This document shows, one piece after another, positions 1 through 14,350 of a stretch of DNA of 64,000 nt (the stretch's first letter is position 1; each line of letters opens with the position of its first letter). The DNA comes from Selaginella moellendorffii (Eukaryota > Streptophyta > Lycopodiopsida > Selaginellales > Selaginellaceae), in NCBI RefSeq assembly GCF_000143415.4, contig NW_003314419.1:83715-147714 (forward strand), read 5' to 3'. Position numbers and translations under genes: made by a program. Under the pieces are notes generated by a model. It was not told the origin of the DNA, ran no database searches, and saw only the letters and a program-made list of their open reading frames with translations.

Positions 1-541
1 ATGGGAAACACTAGGTCAAACATTAGTGGAATATATAGTTTCAGAGGGAAAAATGTTAGCATTCAAATCAGACATTAACTTAAAATATTTAAAATAAGCT
101 CTTTGTGAAAAAGGATTGGCCTGGTGAATAAACCCCTTTCTATTGTTATTTGTCAAATCTTTGGACAAGGTTCAGTGAAAGTGGCTTGCCCATGAAAAAG
201 AACTGCCAATGAAACGACCTTGAATGGATCTGTTGAATACACGCAGTGTAAGGACAAGAATCTGGCAATGGTAGTTTCCCCTTATAAGCCTATTTTGCTT
301 TTTCAATGCACTCTAAAATTGGAAAAGATTAAATAAAACTGCATTGAGCAAACTCTGGTCGATCTATTGATTTCCTACAAACATTTATTGGATAATCATA
401 TAGATCTAAAGGTTTTATATTCCTTTCCATTAAAGAGAATTTTAAGTTTCATACACATACTTTAGCGACAGTTAATTGTGATTTTATGAATATTTAGGGC
501 AAGTCAACATCTTATTATTTTTCTGTTGCGTGCGTTTCAGG
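1..541 (+). promoter_or_regulatory. Upstream region of NSF, probably with a 5' UTR intron
   Basis: No coding segment is recognisable here. A pyrimidine-rich tract ending in TTTCAG lies at about 515-540, directly before the NSF start codon at 542. This looks like a 3' splice site, so the 5' UTR is probably spliced and the promoter lies further upstream, perhaps partly outside the window. No TATA box can be assigned with confidence. Confidence 0.4.
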
Positions 542-3762
<3,221 letters not shown>

Positions 3763-4621
3763 ATGAGCTACCTAGCTTGCTTGTACTTGTCGTAGAACTT
3801 TCTCTTCTTTTTTTTTCCTGGACGTGAATTAAAATACCAAGCTGACAAAGTAAATTGACATAGATGAGTAAGAAATTCCTTCTTGTTGAGTCTGATGTTA
3901 AGCATTCCATTTAACATGTTTTTCTAGAAGTATTCTTAAAACAAGTACGACCATACTTTACTGACATCTTCAGGATTTGTTAGATAAGAAACTATCGATG
4001 ACTGAGGATTAGCATTCACAAACACATGAGAGTTTGACATAGAAAAACTTTAGCCAACTCACTGGGTTCTTTGGGAACTTCCAAGAGAATGCCAATTTTG
4101 GCTCAAACGACAGGCCCATGGCTGCAGAACGTCTGCAACCATTTCATGTTTTATGACGGAGGAAGCGAGTGGAAAAACAGTAAGAGAGATAATGGGAAAG
4201 AGCTGGAGGAAGAGTTTAGATTGTTTCAGTTTATAATTTTATCCACATATAGTTGAGATATCTAATCCCTTTGACAGTTATGCTGAATGGTTTGTATGGA
4301 GAGAGACAAATGTCCAGGTCAATTATATTATATAAAGACATCAGCTGTAACTCATCAGGTGGTTGTTCATGACTCTCGCTGTTGAATTTCCAAAACAATC
4401 AACTTCCACATACATCCCTACTTTTTGGCATTCTGGCTTTTGGAATTTAAACCATAAAACTTCTTCCTTCTCTTTTTTGATTGAATCTTCCTTTGAATCT
4501 AGTTCTGACCAGAGCACACTTACATACGTGTTATGGTAATCCTTCCTTTTGAGGTGTGTTACATTTAGTCCAAATTTGGTTCTGATCTTGTGCATCCACC
4601 CTCCTTTGATCAGTGTGATGA
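3763..4621. other. NSF 3' flank; no gene seen
   Basis: This holds the probable NSF 3' UTR and about 800 bp without a recognisable gene. Short open frames on both strands (4071-4256 +, 4341-4595 -) have no family resemblance that I can name and no splice structure. Confidence 0.4.
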
Positions 4622-4648
4622 CTAGCAGGGATCCCAGCTCTGCTGGGA
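4622..4648 (-). repeat. Terminus of palindrome-ended repeat family (copy a)
   Basis: CTAG at 4622-4625 is followed after 6 nt by the near-perfect palindrome TCCCAGC-TCT-GCTGGGA (4632-4648). The same arrangement recurs in inverted orientation at 11565-11590 and in this orientation at 11674 and 22403. An eroded inverted partner ends at 7089, so 4622-7089 may be one element, with RPA1 debris inside. Confidence 0.6.
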
Positions 4649-5426
4649 TAGTTGATTTAATAATTCCTCTAGAATTTTCATTATCTTATAGAGGGAATAA
4701 TTTCTTAGAACTTGCTTCTACTCTTCAATATGTAACAGTCTTTTGGTTTGCAGGTTTCTTTGTGAGTGCACATTTAGTCCCACTGTAACATGCTGGTCCT
4801 AGTTCAATTCTGACACTGTTGATGCATTTGAGAAAAGAGTTGACTGTGCTTAAGTTTACTATAAAAAAACATAAGAAGGGCTAGCCAGTAGCAATAGGAA
4901 ATTTTGATTGCTCACAGCAAGCAAGTTTCTTCAAGAGAAAGCTTTATCATATTCAATGGTGTCCTTTTTATGCTACAGTATGTGAATTAAAACACATGTG
5001 CACTATTAAAAGTTCTGGAGTGGCAATCCCATGAATTAAGTCATTTCATCTACTTTTGGAATCACGTGCTACTATTCTTTAACCCTGTTAAGCTTCCATA
5101 ACCATTATTATCTTGCTGCAGAAAAGCATCAAATAAAGCTGATGTATGTTAGGTGTGGGTATTTATGATTGCATTATTTGATAATTGGATATATAGTGAA
5201 AGTCACTTTCTTTTGCAAGTTCCTTATAACTGCAAGAAAAATCACATGTAACTATTTTAAGAGCATGCAAAAGATTAATGGAATCCACATACCTTAGGTG
5301 TCAAGACCGAGTATGTAAAACCTGAGTTTCTCTATGTCTTAGTATCTTTTGAGCTTACTACAGATCTTGAAATTGAAAATATTCAAGTGGACACCATCAA
5401 TGTGCAAAGAAAATGCAGGATATTTC
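4649..5426. other. Intergenic or repeat interior; nothing recognised
   Basis: AT-rich sequence between the repeat terminus and the RPA1 fragments. I see no gene, RNA or clear repeat in it. Confidence 0.3.
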
Positions 5427-6890
5427 TCATCTCAGTTCCTTGGTTGGCAATCCTATGATTTCTTGTGCAGCCTCTTGAAATGCAACAGCCCACATGCTGC
5501 TGCTATCCTCTATGCACATCTTTAGAGCATACTTGAACTCCACCTGTGTTGTCTCAATATTGCAAGAGCTGCAATAACCAGCCATCTGCTGTTCGGGTAG
5601 CATTTTTGCCACATTGCCATCCATTCATGAGATTAATACATGTGCTGTAACAGAACTCATCTCTCTTCATTTCCTTCACAATAGCTATCACTCTGTAAGC
5701 AGGGGTGCTTTCCAACACCTTTAGCTGCATGTTTGATATCTCTGACAAAGTTGTGGTGTGGCTAACAGTCTGTCTTGATGATGATGTGCTCAAATGTATG
5801 AATTTAGTGACATTGTAGTACAGTGACCTCCACTCTCACAAATCAGTCACTGGTTCTATTTCTGGTTCAATGAGAATAGTGCTCAGACCAATTGCTGAAA
5901 TTGATTTATCATTCCACCATTGACACATATAATTGGCTGAACCCCATATATGAGCCTTCTTCTTCTGCTTTTAAATCCCACAGGCACAGGTCAACACTAT
6001 GGCCCGATTTGTCACATAGACACAGTGTTCTCTTCTTCACAAAAGATCCATTGTCATGCGATGTCATAGTAATTGCAAATGCATATTACAATGCCAATCA
6101 CGTCAACGAAGGAGTGCTTTTCCACCTGACACGCCTCTAAGATGCTTTTTCTTGCCAGGACAGTTTTTGGGAATGATGTATGCTCATCCAGTGCTACCTT
6201 TGCTAGCTTGAATATCCCAGGTCGCTTTAGATGGTGTATGCCTGATTAGAACGTCGTATTCCACCAAATGAATACACAGTGCCCTGAACAATCTTGGAAA
6301 AAGCCACCACACAATCATCAGAACTGACAATTCTGATCTCAGTTCCTGGGAAATCAACAACGTCAAATGACGTCATGCATCTAAACCTTTTCGTGTTGAA
6401 ATGTCTCAATGTTCTTGTGTGTAACTCTTGAGCGGTATGACCACCTGTAAGAACAGTCACTGATATCTTTGATGTACACCCCTTTTACAGTGGCCCTTAC
6501 AGGAATGGAAACTGTAATATATTGTTCTTCTGTTTTTTCTTTGCCAGTCTAATGCATTGATGGTGTAAGCGTCCGATTGGTTTGGAGCTCCGTGCCTCAA
6601 AGCGTCCTCCTCGATCACTTGGATAGCTTGTTCCACCACTCCCCTCTTAAAATGAGAAAACAGAGGATTGTGCTTGCAGAGATTATCTCCTCCAATTCTC
6701 TCGAGAAATTTACCGAGAATGGCCACTTGTTGTAAGGGGCTTGAATGGGTAAGGCCTTGTCCTCCTTGGATAGCTAACGCAATGTCATCTTCACGAGCTA
6801 TGCAGGCATGTAGCTCAGAATTGCAAACCAGTCCTACTGCACTACCTACGCTGTCCCTACTGGCAAAACTTTACACAGCCAGATAGTTTT
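5427..6890 (-). pseudogene. Replication protein A 70 kDa subunit (RPA1) pseudogene fragment
   Basis: RPA1 is the large subunit of the single-stranded-DNA-binding complex RPA. Several of its parts survive here in the right order on the minus strand but in different frames. Near 6460-6230 are pieces of DNA-binding domain A (SFDVVDFPGTEIRI, then TVYSFGGIRRSNQAYT). Near 6050-5970 a DBD-B-like stretch (LCLCDKSGHSVDLCLWDL) remains. At 5793-5427 the zinc-binding DBD-C is visible: CX4WQCGK, then YCSSC, then MWAVAFQEAAQEIIGLPTKEL. A frameshift separates the two halves of the zinc ribbon, and stop codons interrupt the linkers. The segment 6890-6560 is open on the minus strand, but I could not match it to RPA1. 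Boundaries are approximate. This is a dead partial copy. Confidence 0.75.
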
Positions 6891-7045
6891 GCTTAAAGCT
6901 TAGAAGTTCAAGTTCAAAGCTTTATGCAAAACTATCATGTTCAAATTATAACATTACATATTATAATAGCTTTTAGAAGTAATTATTTTTATGTTTTTTA
7001 AAAATTATTTTCCTTAGTATATTAGTAGAAAATGAATTGTCAAAG

Positions 7046-7089
7046 ATAAATTTTTCTATCCCACCCACCGCAGCTGGAGTCTTGGCTAG
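7046..7089 (+). repeat. Eroded terminus of palindrome-ended repeat family (copy b)
   Basis: The sequence ends GCAGCTGG, GAGTCTTGG, CTAG, then T. This is a mutated version of the palindrome-spacer-CTAG terminus in the orientation opposite to the copy at 4622. It could be the right end of an element that contains the RPA1 fragment. Confidence 0.4.
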
Positions 7090-7578
7090 TTTAAACAAAT
7101 GTGCCCCTTAATCTAGGTGTTATATATTCTTCCAAGATTCTAAGATCTAACGGTTGACGTAACATTTAGGGTCATAAAAATATTTGAAATGTGTCATTTA
7201 GGGCGGGAGAGAGCGACGGGAGACGAGGGTATCATTAGACATCACATCACCTGCGACATGAAATCTTCCGCGTTTGCAACACCTGAGACTCCGATCCAGC
7301 CCTTTTTCAATGACACAAGTACCCGACTAGATTCTCCGGGAGCTTGTGGAGCCTGGCATCTTTGCAGCACAAGATCAACGTCCCACAAAGCGTGGACAAG
7401 GAGTGACAAGAGTGATCTCAAGTGCTTGCCACGCAGTTGTGATCTTCTCTTTCCTTGCTTCCTGGAGCTTCGATCGGTGGCTGCTCAGAATGAAACAACC
7501 TCTACGACTTCCAGGTCAGTTTGTGAGTTTCGAGCATCAAAAGCTCATCGAATTGCCACCACCCAGGTCGTAAGCTCA

Positions 7579-7930
7579 ATGGTGAGGAGGCTGGGAAGAA
7601 CAAAGAACATTACCAGGCGAGCTCCCAGGACCAACAATCTATGCCAATGATGGTGATAGGCTTCTCATTACAGTAATAAACACTGTGAAGTACATGTTGT
7701 CGATTCATTGGTGATGAGCAGTCTCAAAAGGTCCAACACATTCTGTGATCTAATGCTCTGTCACAGGCATGGAATCTGGCAATTTAGAAATCTCGGTGTA
7801 TGTCACGCAGTGTCCTCTCCAACAAGGCTAATCATTCCTTTACAACTTCACCGTGGATTCAGACATGTGAACTCTCTTCTGGCATGCACACAACTGTCTA
7901 TGGAGCCATTGGCAGCCTGGAATGAATGCA
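7579..7930 (+). pseudogene. Laccase pseudogene (N-terminal cupredoxin fragment)
   Basis: Laccases are secreted multicopper oxidases that polymerise monolignols. Recognisable segments run in order through several frames. [11 protein letters not shown] is at about 7579-7611. [20 protein letters not shown] and the following residues to SIHW are at 7616-7711. YVTQCPLQQG is near 7800-7830, and WHAHTTVYGAIGS near 7880-7915. These are the family motifs of cupredoxin domain 1, including the copper ligands in SIHW and WHAH. Frame changes between the segments and a TGA right after SIHW show that the copy is broken. The other two thirds of a laccase are absent. Confidence 0.75.
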
Positions 7931-8798
7931 ATGAAGGGCGTTGCAGAACCTAGGGACTGGTTCAGTTTCAAGGGGGATCCTTGGAGGAAACTCTACCAGG
8001 TAATATAACTGAGGATTGATTAGCCTTGACATGTTGTGTTTTGCAGTCTTGCTTTGGCCTTGGAGACTCGCACTATGGTCTTCCATGACAACTGTGATGA
8101 TACCTTTCTACTTGCTTCCATGGCAAGATGGCTCTCAGCTTTTCAGGTGCCGTGGGCTACTACCCCTGCACCACAACCAAAATATATCAATGTCATGAAG
8201 ATGTTTCTTCACTTAAGATTTTTTCTTAAGAATTTTCCTAATAGATTTAATAAAAAAATATAAAATAATTGTAGATTGATTTAGTTAATTTTGCTATGGA
8301 ACATTGACAGAAATCACTCTCCCCTCTCTTGGCACTCTGTGGAACCCTATTTTCTGATAGAAAAGAGATTTTTTTCAAGAATATACATAGTGGTCTTTCA
8401 AAAAAGGTTTATAAAAAGCAATAGTTTGTGACACAACATCAACCTCTTGCTTTTACATGTAGGCTTTTATGAGTTTTCCAATTCCTTCTCATGCCTCCTG
8501 AGATCTTAGCAAACAAATAATTCAGCCCACTCTTAGCTTTAGAGCTCAACTTCATGCTGCCAATCCAAATAAAAAATGAAATCAAAAGTAACTCATGTCC
8601 CCAGGAAAAATAGAAGCCATACGGATTCACTAATAACACCTATCAAACCAAACCATTTGTTTCACTTTGAGTTCTAATTCGGCTACTTAGATGTTAGATC
8701 CAGGATAATGTATATATCCTGGATTATATACATCCACATCACTGTGAATCCACTCATCTAGAATTCTAATTGTATAAGTGCATACCAATCAATACCAA
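7931..8798. other. No gene recognised; contains a short perfect hairpin
   Basis: Nothing coding could be supported. ATCCAGGATA and its reverse complement TATCCTGGAT, separated by about 6 nt, form a 10-bp stem near 8698-8726. No function can be assigned to it. Confidence 0.3.
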
Positions 8799-9656
8799 GA
8801 AAATTAGTGATTAAAGTCCCAGCCATGCTGGGAGCATCGTGTTTATTCCTAATATTTTAGTAACTTCAAAGAGTTGTAATAGCAATTGTAATTTTTAACA
8901 TAATCATAATGATAACATACATAGTTAAACATAATATAATATTTATATTAAAAATCCCTTCTACAATTCACTCTATCACCAACACACATCATAACATAAT
9001 AAATATAACTCATATTATTATATCACATTTAAAATTCTGATTGTTGAGTGAAGTCTTCTATTGTAGTTTTCTATTGTATTTTCTATTGTATGGTGTTAGT
9101 GATTCACACTAATTATACAAGGTACACATAAAATAATGATGATTCATTATGTATGATGCATTACTAACCATATCAATTTTAATATAAAATTCCATATGGC
9201 ATATGAAGTCTAGATGATGTTAGCATGATACTTGAATATGAAGTGTTGCATAAGTCAAGCAATATGTATCACATGCTTGAAAACTCTTCTACGATTGTTC
9301 AAGTACCCTTGAACACCACATTCCCACACATGCAAACTTTGCGAAAGGTGACACCGTCCTTGGCAACAAGTTCCAGAGTTTCGGAGTTGACCACTAGTAA
9401 GCTGTCGAGGCAAACGTATTTCATGCCCTGCCAAGCCTTGAGCATGATTTTAACATCGTGTTTTGTGTTAGTGATAGAGTCAATTGTAGAAGGGATTTTT
9501 AACATAAAGATTATATATGTTTAACTATGTATGTTATCATTATGATTATGTTAAAATTACAATTATGATTAGAACTCTTAGAAATTACTAAAACATCAGG
9601 AATAAACACGATGCTCCTAGTGTAGCTGAGACTTTAGACTTTAGTTACTAATTTTC
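8799..9656. mobile_element. Non-autonomous inverted-repeat element with ~190-bp arms
   Basis: The first ~190 bp (8799-8990) and the last ~195 bp (9460-9656) are reverse complements with scattered differences. Both arms start GAAAATTAGT, carry a CCCAGC/GCTGGG-type palindrome (intact on the left at 8817-8833, decayed on the right) and continue through the same stretch ending at the shared AAAAATCCCTTCTACAATT. No transposase frame is present, so it would depend on another element. No clear target duplication was found. Part of the interior is repeated at 42060-42190. Confidence 0.65.
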
Positions 9657-10660
9657 ATCGCTCCCAGGTTTGATAATGTTATTATACTATATTAAATATA
9701 TTACCATAGACAAAATATAAAAATATTATTATTTAGGTGCTACATCTAAATTTAAAAAAAAACATTAATTTTTTATAATCTATTTATTATATTTTATATT
9801 TTTATATTAAAGTGTTACTTTAAGTATATTAAAATATAATAATGATAAAAAATATAAATTTAAAACACTTTTAAACTGGATATATTTTATAAATTTTAAA
9901 AATATAAATATTGTTATGGAGATTAGTACTTATTAAAAGTTAAAGTATTATATTACATATCATTAACATTGTTTCTGTATATCTTTTTATATAGAGAAAA
10001 TGCTTATATAAATTAAGATTATTATCTCTACATTTCATTGTTTTTTATTTAAATTTATGGCATTATAAAAAATGTTATTGGGGCTAATATTTTTCAGTGA
10101 AAGGTAAGGTTTTACTCTGATATTAGGGTATTGATGATGCGTAATCATTTTTTTCCTGGAATGACATTTCTTAGATTGTAGCCATTTTTATTGTGTCTAA
10201 TGTTGCTCAATCATATTTTTACCTGTATGTCATTTTATTTATTTATCAAATATTTATTTATCAATTCATAAATTATTAGTCTTAAAAACAATATTATCAC
10301 TATATGATATTACACAAATCTTAGACTATATCTTAGCTAACAAACAACTCAATGCAATTATATTCATTTATGAGTGTATAATAAGAATCATAAGATTATT
10401 GACAAATCGAAAGCTAATTTATAGGATAAAATAGCTGGAGCCATTCAACTCTTATATTTTAAGTTATGAAATACATCAATTTCTATATTCACCACATTAT
10501 TTACATTTAAAATTTATAGTATATTTTCTATTGTGTCTGCTATATATGATCTTTGTACAAAACAATTATGTTTAATTTTACTAATGTACTATTGAATCAA
10601 TCAAATACTCTTTGTTATATAAACGTTTTATTCTATAGATCAAAGTGTATGCTGATATAT
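9657..10660. repeat. AT-rich dispersed repeat, homologous to 42.3-44.1 kb
   Basis: The stretch near 9930-10640 matches 43380-44110 in the same orientation with many differences. Both contain a run reading from TATATAGAGA through GAAAGGTAAG to GGTATTGATGAT. Another partial copy lies near 42660-42800. No open frame or RNA gene was seen. It is probably the interior of an old non-autonomous DNA element. Confidence 0.5.
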
Positions 10661-11590
10661 CCACTGGGAGATGTAGCATGTAGAAAATAAATAGATCTTC
10701 TTTTGTAATTCTAAAATGTTAGATATTTTGATTGTATACAATGTTAAATTTATCTTTATTTTACTACTATTCATCTAAAAGGAAATGGAAAATAATGCAA
10801 TTAGATATAATGCAAGTGTTGGGGAACATAAGATCATTTTTTAATCATCATTTTGATTGAAATTGAATTTTTATTGTCCTTATAAAAAAGTACACAAATC
10901 TAGTAACTATTTTGAAATCATTTAATAGTAATTTATTTTTAAATTGGACTTCATATTTTTATCATAAAGCATTAGTATTGGTTTGTCTTAATACAAACAT
11001 TATATCTCTAATATAGTAAATGTTTTTGTTTGTACCTCTTTTCATACACCTCTAATATAGTGTGAATATCTAGATAGATTTACTTATGTATATTTTTAAA
11101 TATAAAACAAGACACATAATAGAAATTCTAATATTCTTTAGTAAACTATGAAAGTTAGAGGCATCAGATAAAAACAGTCTACCTCAATATGCAATCAAAA
11201 TTATAATTTCCAAAAAACTAATCTTTTATTTTTTATAGTATATATAATTCTTTGGTTTTGTGAAAAGTCAATTGCTTTTCAAGTATGGCAGCAATTTTGT
11301 AGATGTGTTTAGGTTTGTGTACCTTTTTATATAGGCAATAAAACAATTTAAATTCAAATTTAATGATGATTAAAAAATGATCTTATCTTCCCCAACACTT
11401 GCATTATTATCTAATTACATTATTGTCCATTTCTTTGGAGATTATTAGTAGTAAATATAAGATAAAATAAAAATAGACATGCCAAGAGAAAGAAAAAAAA
11501 GAAATAGATTGAACAATTATAATTACAATTACATTTTTTCAAATTGAAAATATTCTCTACTACTCCGAGCAGAGCTGGGATCTTTGCTAG
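10661..11590. mobile_element. Inverted-repeat element with palindromic ends
   Basis: The arms 10661-10890 and about 11290-11590 are inverted repeats of roughly 230-300 bp. Both contain AATAATGCAATTAGAT-like and GCAAGTGTTGGGGAA motifs. The right end is well kept: CCGAGC-AGA-GCTGGG (11565-11579), then ATCTTTG, then CTAG (11587-11590) followed by T. The left end has decayed to CCACTGGGAG. A related arm is found at 22403-22700 and another near 40080-40170. There is no transposase. Confidence 0.6.
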
Positions 11591-11673
11591 TCTTACTCTT
11601 TATTTAAAGTTGCTATTTTGGCATTAGCGTCACATATTCCATTTTTAGAATATCAATTTTTACTTATGGCAGA

Positions 11674-11699
11674 CTAGCAAGGAATCCAGCTCCGCTGGA
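11674..11699 (-). repeat. Terminus of palindrome-ended repeat family (copy e)
   Basis: CTAG at 11674-11677 is followed by 7 nt and the perfect palindrome TCCAGC-TCC-GCTGGA (11685-11699). The element would extend to the right, towards the glucose-6-phosphate isomerase fragment at 12118. The 83 bp between this terminus and the one ending at 11590 also recur, reverse-complemented, near 41990-42060. Confidence 0.6.
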
Positions 11700-12117
11700 A
11701 TAGATAGGACATCTGTTACATAGGTGACATGAATCCTAAAGAATTAGTTGTTTTTTTTCATCATTCAGTAGTGATGATGTATATTTTTTAAATCGTTTGT
11801 CTGAAATTCATAATGTCATTTTAGTGTAGAGATTGATAGTTATACCTTGGAGATCATCAATATCCACAAATACTTTTTATGACAATGGAACATTGTCTTT
11901 GTATATACCCTTTCTTTTATTGGTAACAAAAGTAATATAAACAGATGGTCTCTCATATCCCATATTGTTGCAATTATTATCACTGTATAGGAAGTTATTA
12001 TAGAAATTTAAAATTATAGAAAGGATTCTAATCAATATCTTTTATGTATAACTTGCAAGATGGCAGGGTCAGTAAGGAATCTCTTGTATCCTTTCATGGT
12101 CTAAATGTTTCTTTCTT

Positions 12118-12425
12118 CAGATCCTTGAGGAACTTCGAGCAGAAGGTGTTCCGGATTATTTGACTCCTCACAGTTTCTGAATGTTCTTTCCTTGCTGCTC
12201 TACAGTTACCTAGCATGCTAGGTGAAAGTCTGCAAGAATTCACCAGGAACCATCCAGCCTTGAGCATGCTGCTACCAACTCTAAAGCCATATACAGTTGG
12301 CCATCTTCTATCTTTGTATGATCACTGGGTCGTGGTGCAGGGATTTATCTGGGGAATCAACTACAGATACATTTATCATATACAAATTCATACATATACT
12401 TCTTTGATCAATGGGGTGTGAACTC
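12118..12425 (+). pseudogene. Cytosolic glucose-6-phosphate isomerase (PGIC) fragment
   Basis: PGIC interconverts glucose-6-phosphate and fructose-6-phosphate in glycolysis. Two exon-like pieces match the C-terminal half of the plant cytosolic enzyme. [18 protein letters not shown] is at 12121-12174. After a short interruption comes a stretch holding [23 protein letters not shown] and [11 protein letters not shown] (about 12210-12363). FFDQWGV follows near 12398-12420 after a ~35-bp intron-like gap. The catalytic part upstream and the C-terminus downstream are missing, and the frame stops soon after DQWGV. It lies just inside the repeat terminus at 11674. Confidence 0.75.
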
Positions 12426-12532
12426 AGCAATGTAAACTTGGTTAAACCTTGGTTAGGGAGATTGCCATTTCCTTGGCTCACAAGCCATCTTGACCATTCT
12501 TTTTCTTCTGGGTTTACTTGCATGTATGGAAT

Positions 12533-12974
12533 TTCTTAGCTCAATTCTCAATTTTGAAGAAATTCTTCTTGATCTCATAGGATCCCTTTCTAAGGTCAAC
12601 ATTAGCCTCCCCAGCAATTACCTATTAAAGCCTCTCAAGATAATGTGGAAAGGAGGAAGAATTCAACGATCTTATCTCTTGTTGGAAAATGTAGGTGGTG
12701 TTTAAAACGTGAATCTATCACTGCAACATTCTTCCTAGTGGACAGATATTCTTGAAAACTCTCAAGGAGAATTAAAGTCCAGCTCTTACAATTTCCAAAG
12801 TTTTGTTTTGATTTGTGCATTGCTGGGTGAGCCAGATACTTATGACTTTGCTCTTTGTTTTTCTTGAACTTATCTTCTTGTAGTTGATCCTTTGGTGGGA
12901 AGTATAACCTGTGAATATTTGTCCAAAATGCTGGTAGTTTCTGACCATGTTGTGATCGACGGGGGGCCAAATCT
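12533..12974. repeat. Direct duplicate of 19251-19693 (copy 1)
   Basis: About 440 bp here and at 19251-19693 are nearly identical and in the same orientation. On the minus strand both copies keep one ~115-codon frame open (containing PAFWTNIHRLYFPPKDQL), which hints at a gene origin. I do not recognise the family. This copy ends in a GGGGGGCCAAAT motif repeated twice within 25 bp, shortly before the assembly gap. Confidence 0.7.
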
Positions 12975-13014
12975 CCCAGGGGGGCCAAATTATAATGTTA
13001 TATCTATATATATA

Positions 13015-13114
13015 NNNNNNNNNNNNNNNNNNNNNNNNNNNNNNNNNNNNNNNNNNNNNNNNNNNNNNNNNNNNNNNNNNNNNNNNNNNNNNNNNNNNNN
13101 NNNNNNNNNNNNNN
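13015..13114. other. Assembly gap (100 N)
   Basis: Exactly 100 undetermined bases, preceded by a TATATA run. The size is the usual placeholder for a gap of unknown length, so distances across it are not reliable. Confidence 0.95.
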
Positions 13115-13406
13115 GAAAACATTTTTTTGTCCATACAGAGATCAAGGATGCAGTAATGATAGGAAAGCTAAAAGATCTCAATGTGGATCTCAAAAATACA
13201 GGTAATGATCTGGTCAAATTTACTGGAAGGTAGAGAGTTCTTTTTTCCAATGAACAACTTATCATTTGTAGATGTTTTCCAGGAGAATGACTTGTAAATG
13301 CCATTGAGTGGCTTCAAAGAGCCACGAGTTTCAAGACACAAGTACAGTAAACATGCTAATTTTGTTCCATTTCAACATGTCAATTGAGTTATTTCTTCTT
13401 GTATAG

Positions 13407-13955
13407 GGAACTGACTATCTCAAGTATGAAAATTGCTTTCACAAGAAAAATCAGCCTTCGCTCAGTATGCAAATAATGTTTGCATCTCAGAAATGGGGCA
13501 ACACCACCACAAAACCCAGTGAGTGAGGCTCTCAACAAAAGCAAACATCCTATCTTCTATGCAATGTGTGAATGGTAATTAAATTTTTTTTTCTTGCTAT
13601 CTCTTGCGATATAAGAGCTCATGTTTCTGTGCATAGGGGAGCACATCATCCAACCATGTGGGCTGGGAAGTATGTGAATAGCTGACAGACATCACTAAAG
13701 ACAGATAGCCATGGTAAAGTTCTCCTAGCTCTTCTTCTTTTTCCCTTCTATGACCAGCTTTGCTTGCAGTATAGAGTTGCTAGTGGATGCTAACAATTTG
13801 TGGGCATCCCGGAGGCTGGAACAGTGAGATCAATGGTTGGCTTTGCATAAATTTCTCAAGCTTCTCTCTTTTAGATCCCAACATGCTCCAAGTGGGGAAT
13901 GGTTGAATGTCCTTGGCTGAGTATTGTTCACATTGCAGCATGTGTATCATAAAGG
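13407..13955 (+). pseudogene. Alpha-galactosidase (GH27) pseudogene fragment
   Basis: GH27 enzymes remove terminal alpha-galactose from oligosaccharides and cell-wall polymers. Motifs appear in family order but with frame changes. TDYLKYENC is near 13410-13440; it holds the catalytic nucleophile Asp of the YLKYDNC motif. VSEALNKSKHPIFYAMCEW is near 13518-13575. After an intron, GAHHPTMWAGKYVNS is near 13637-13680, followed at once by a stop. ANNLWAS is near 13788-13812. DPNMLQVGNG, a stop, then MSLAEYCSH lie near 13876-13935. The N-terminal part and the C-terminal domain are absent. Confidence 0.75.
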
Positions 13956-14074
13956 TTTTGAGTGGATAGAAATAAAAGATTGTAAATTAGCAGAATCAGC
14001 TAATATAATATTTAATTATAATTATTTAATTCATTCATTATTAATTCAATAATAATATTAATAAAATAATTAAT

Positions 14075-14240
14075 TGTGAGTGAGGAAAGGGAATATAGAA
14101 ATGTGCATATCAATTAGCCCAAAAACCCTAGCTTATATACAGGAGTGAGTGGTCCGGATTAAAACCAATCCGACGGCTACCAAAATCCCACTACGCTAAT
14201 ATTAGTATATGGCATCGTAGCCGTACACTTGGCCCTCACA
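14075..14240 (-). repeat. 3' LTR of Ty3/gypsy element 1
   Basis: 166 bp starting TGTGAGTGAGG and ending CCCTCACA. Seven differences from the copy at 18895-19060 are visible, all transitions; five of them fall in CpG sites of one copy. Confidence 0.93.
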
Positions 14241-14350
14241 TCATCCCCTCCTCTCGGAATAATGGAAGGCCGTCAGGGTTCTCTTGTAGATGAGCCGGGA
14301 TCTGGAGGAACATCAGGAGGAGGCATCAGTGGATCTGTAGACGGTATTAA

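Noticed and set aside
5892-6140. Plus-strand 82-codon frame within the RPA1 remnant
   Set aside because: The minus strand there carries RPA1 DBD-B-like residues; this frame is its shadow.
7346-7573. Hydrophobic frame upstream of the laccase remnant, first considered as a TLC-domain or signal-peptide fragment
   Set aside because: The resemblance is limited to a short hydrophobic run. It could be a decayed laccase signal peptide, but nothing decides it.
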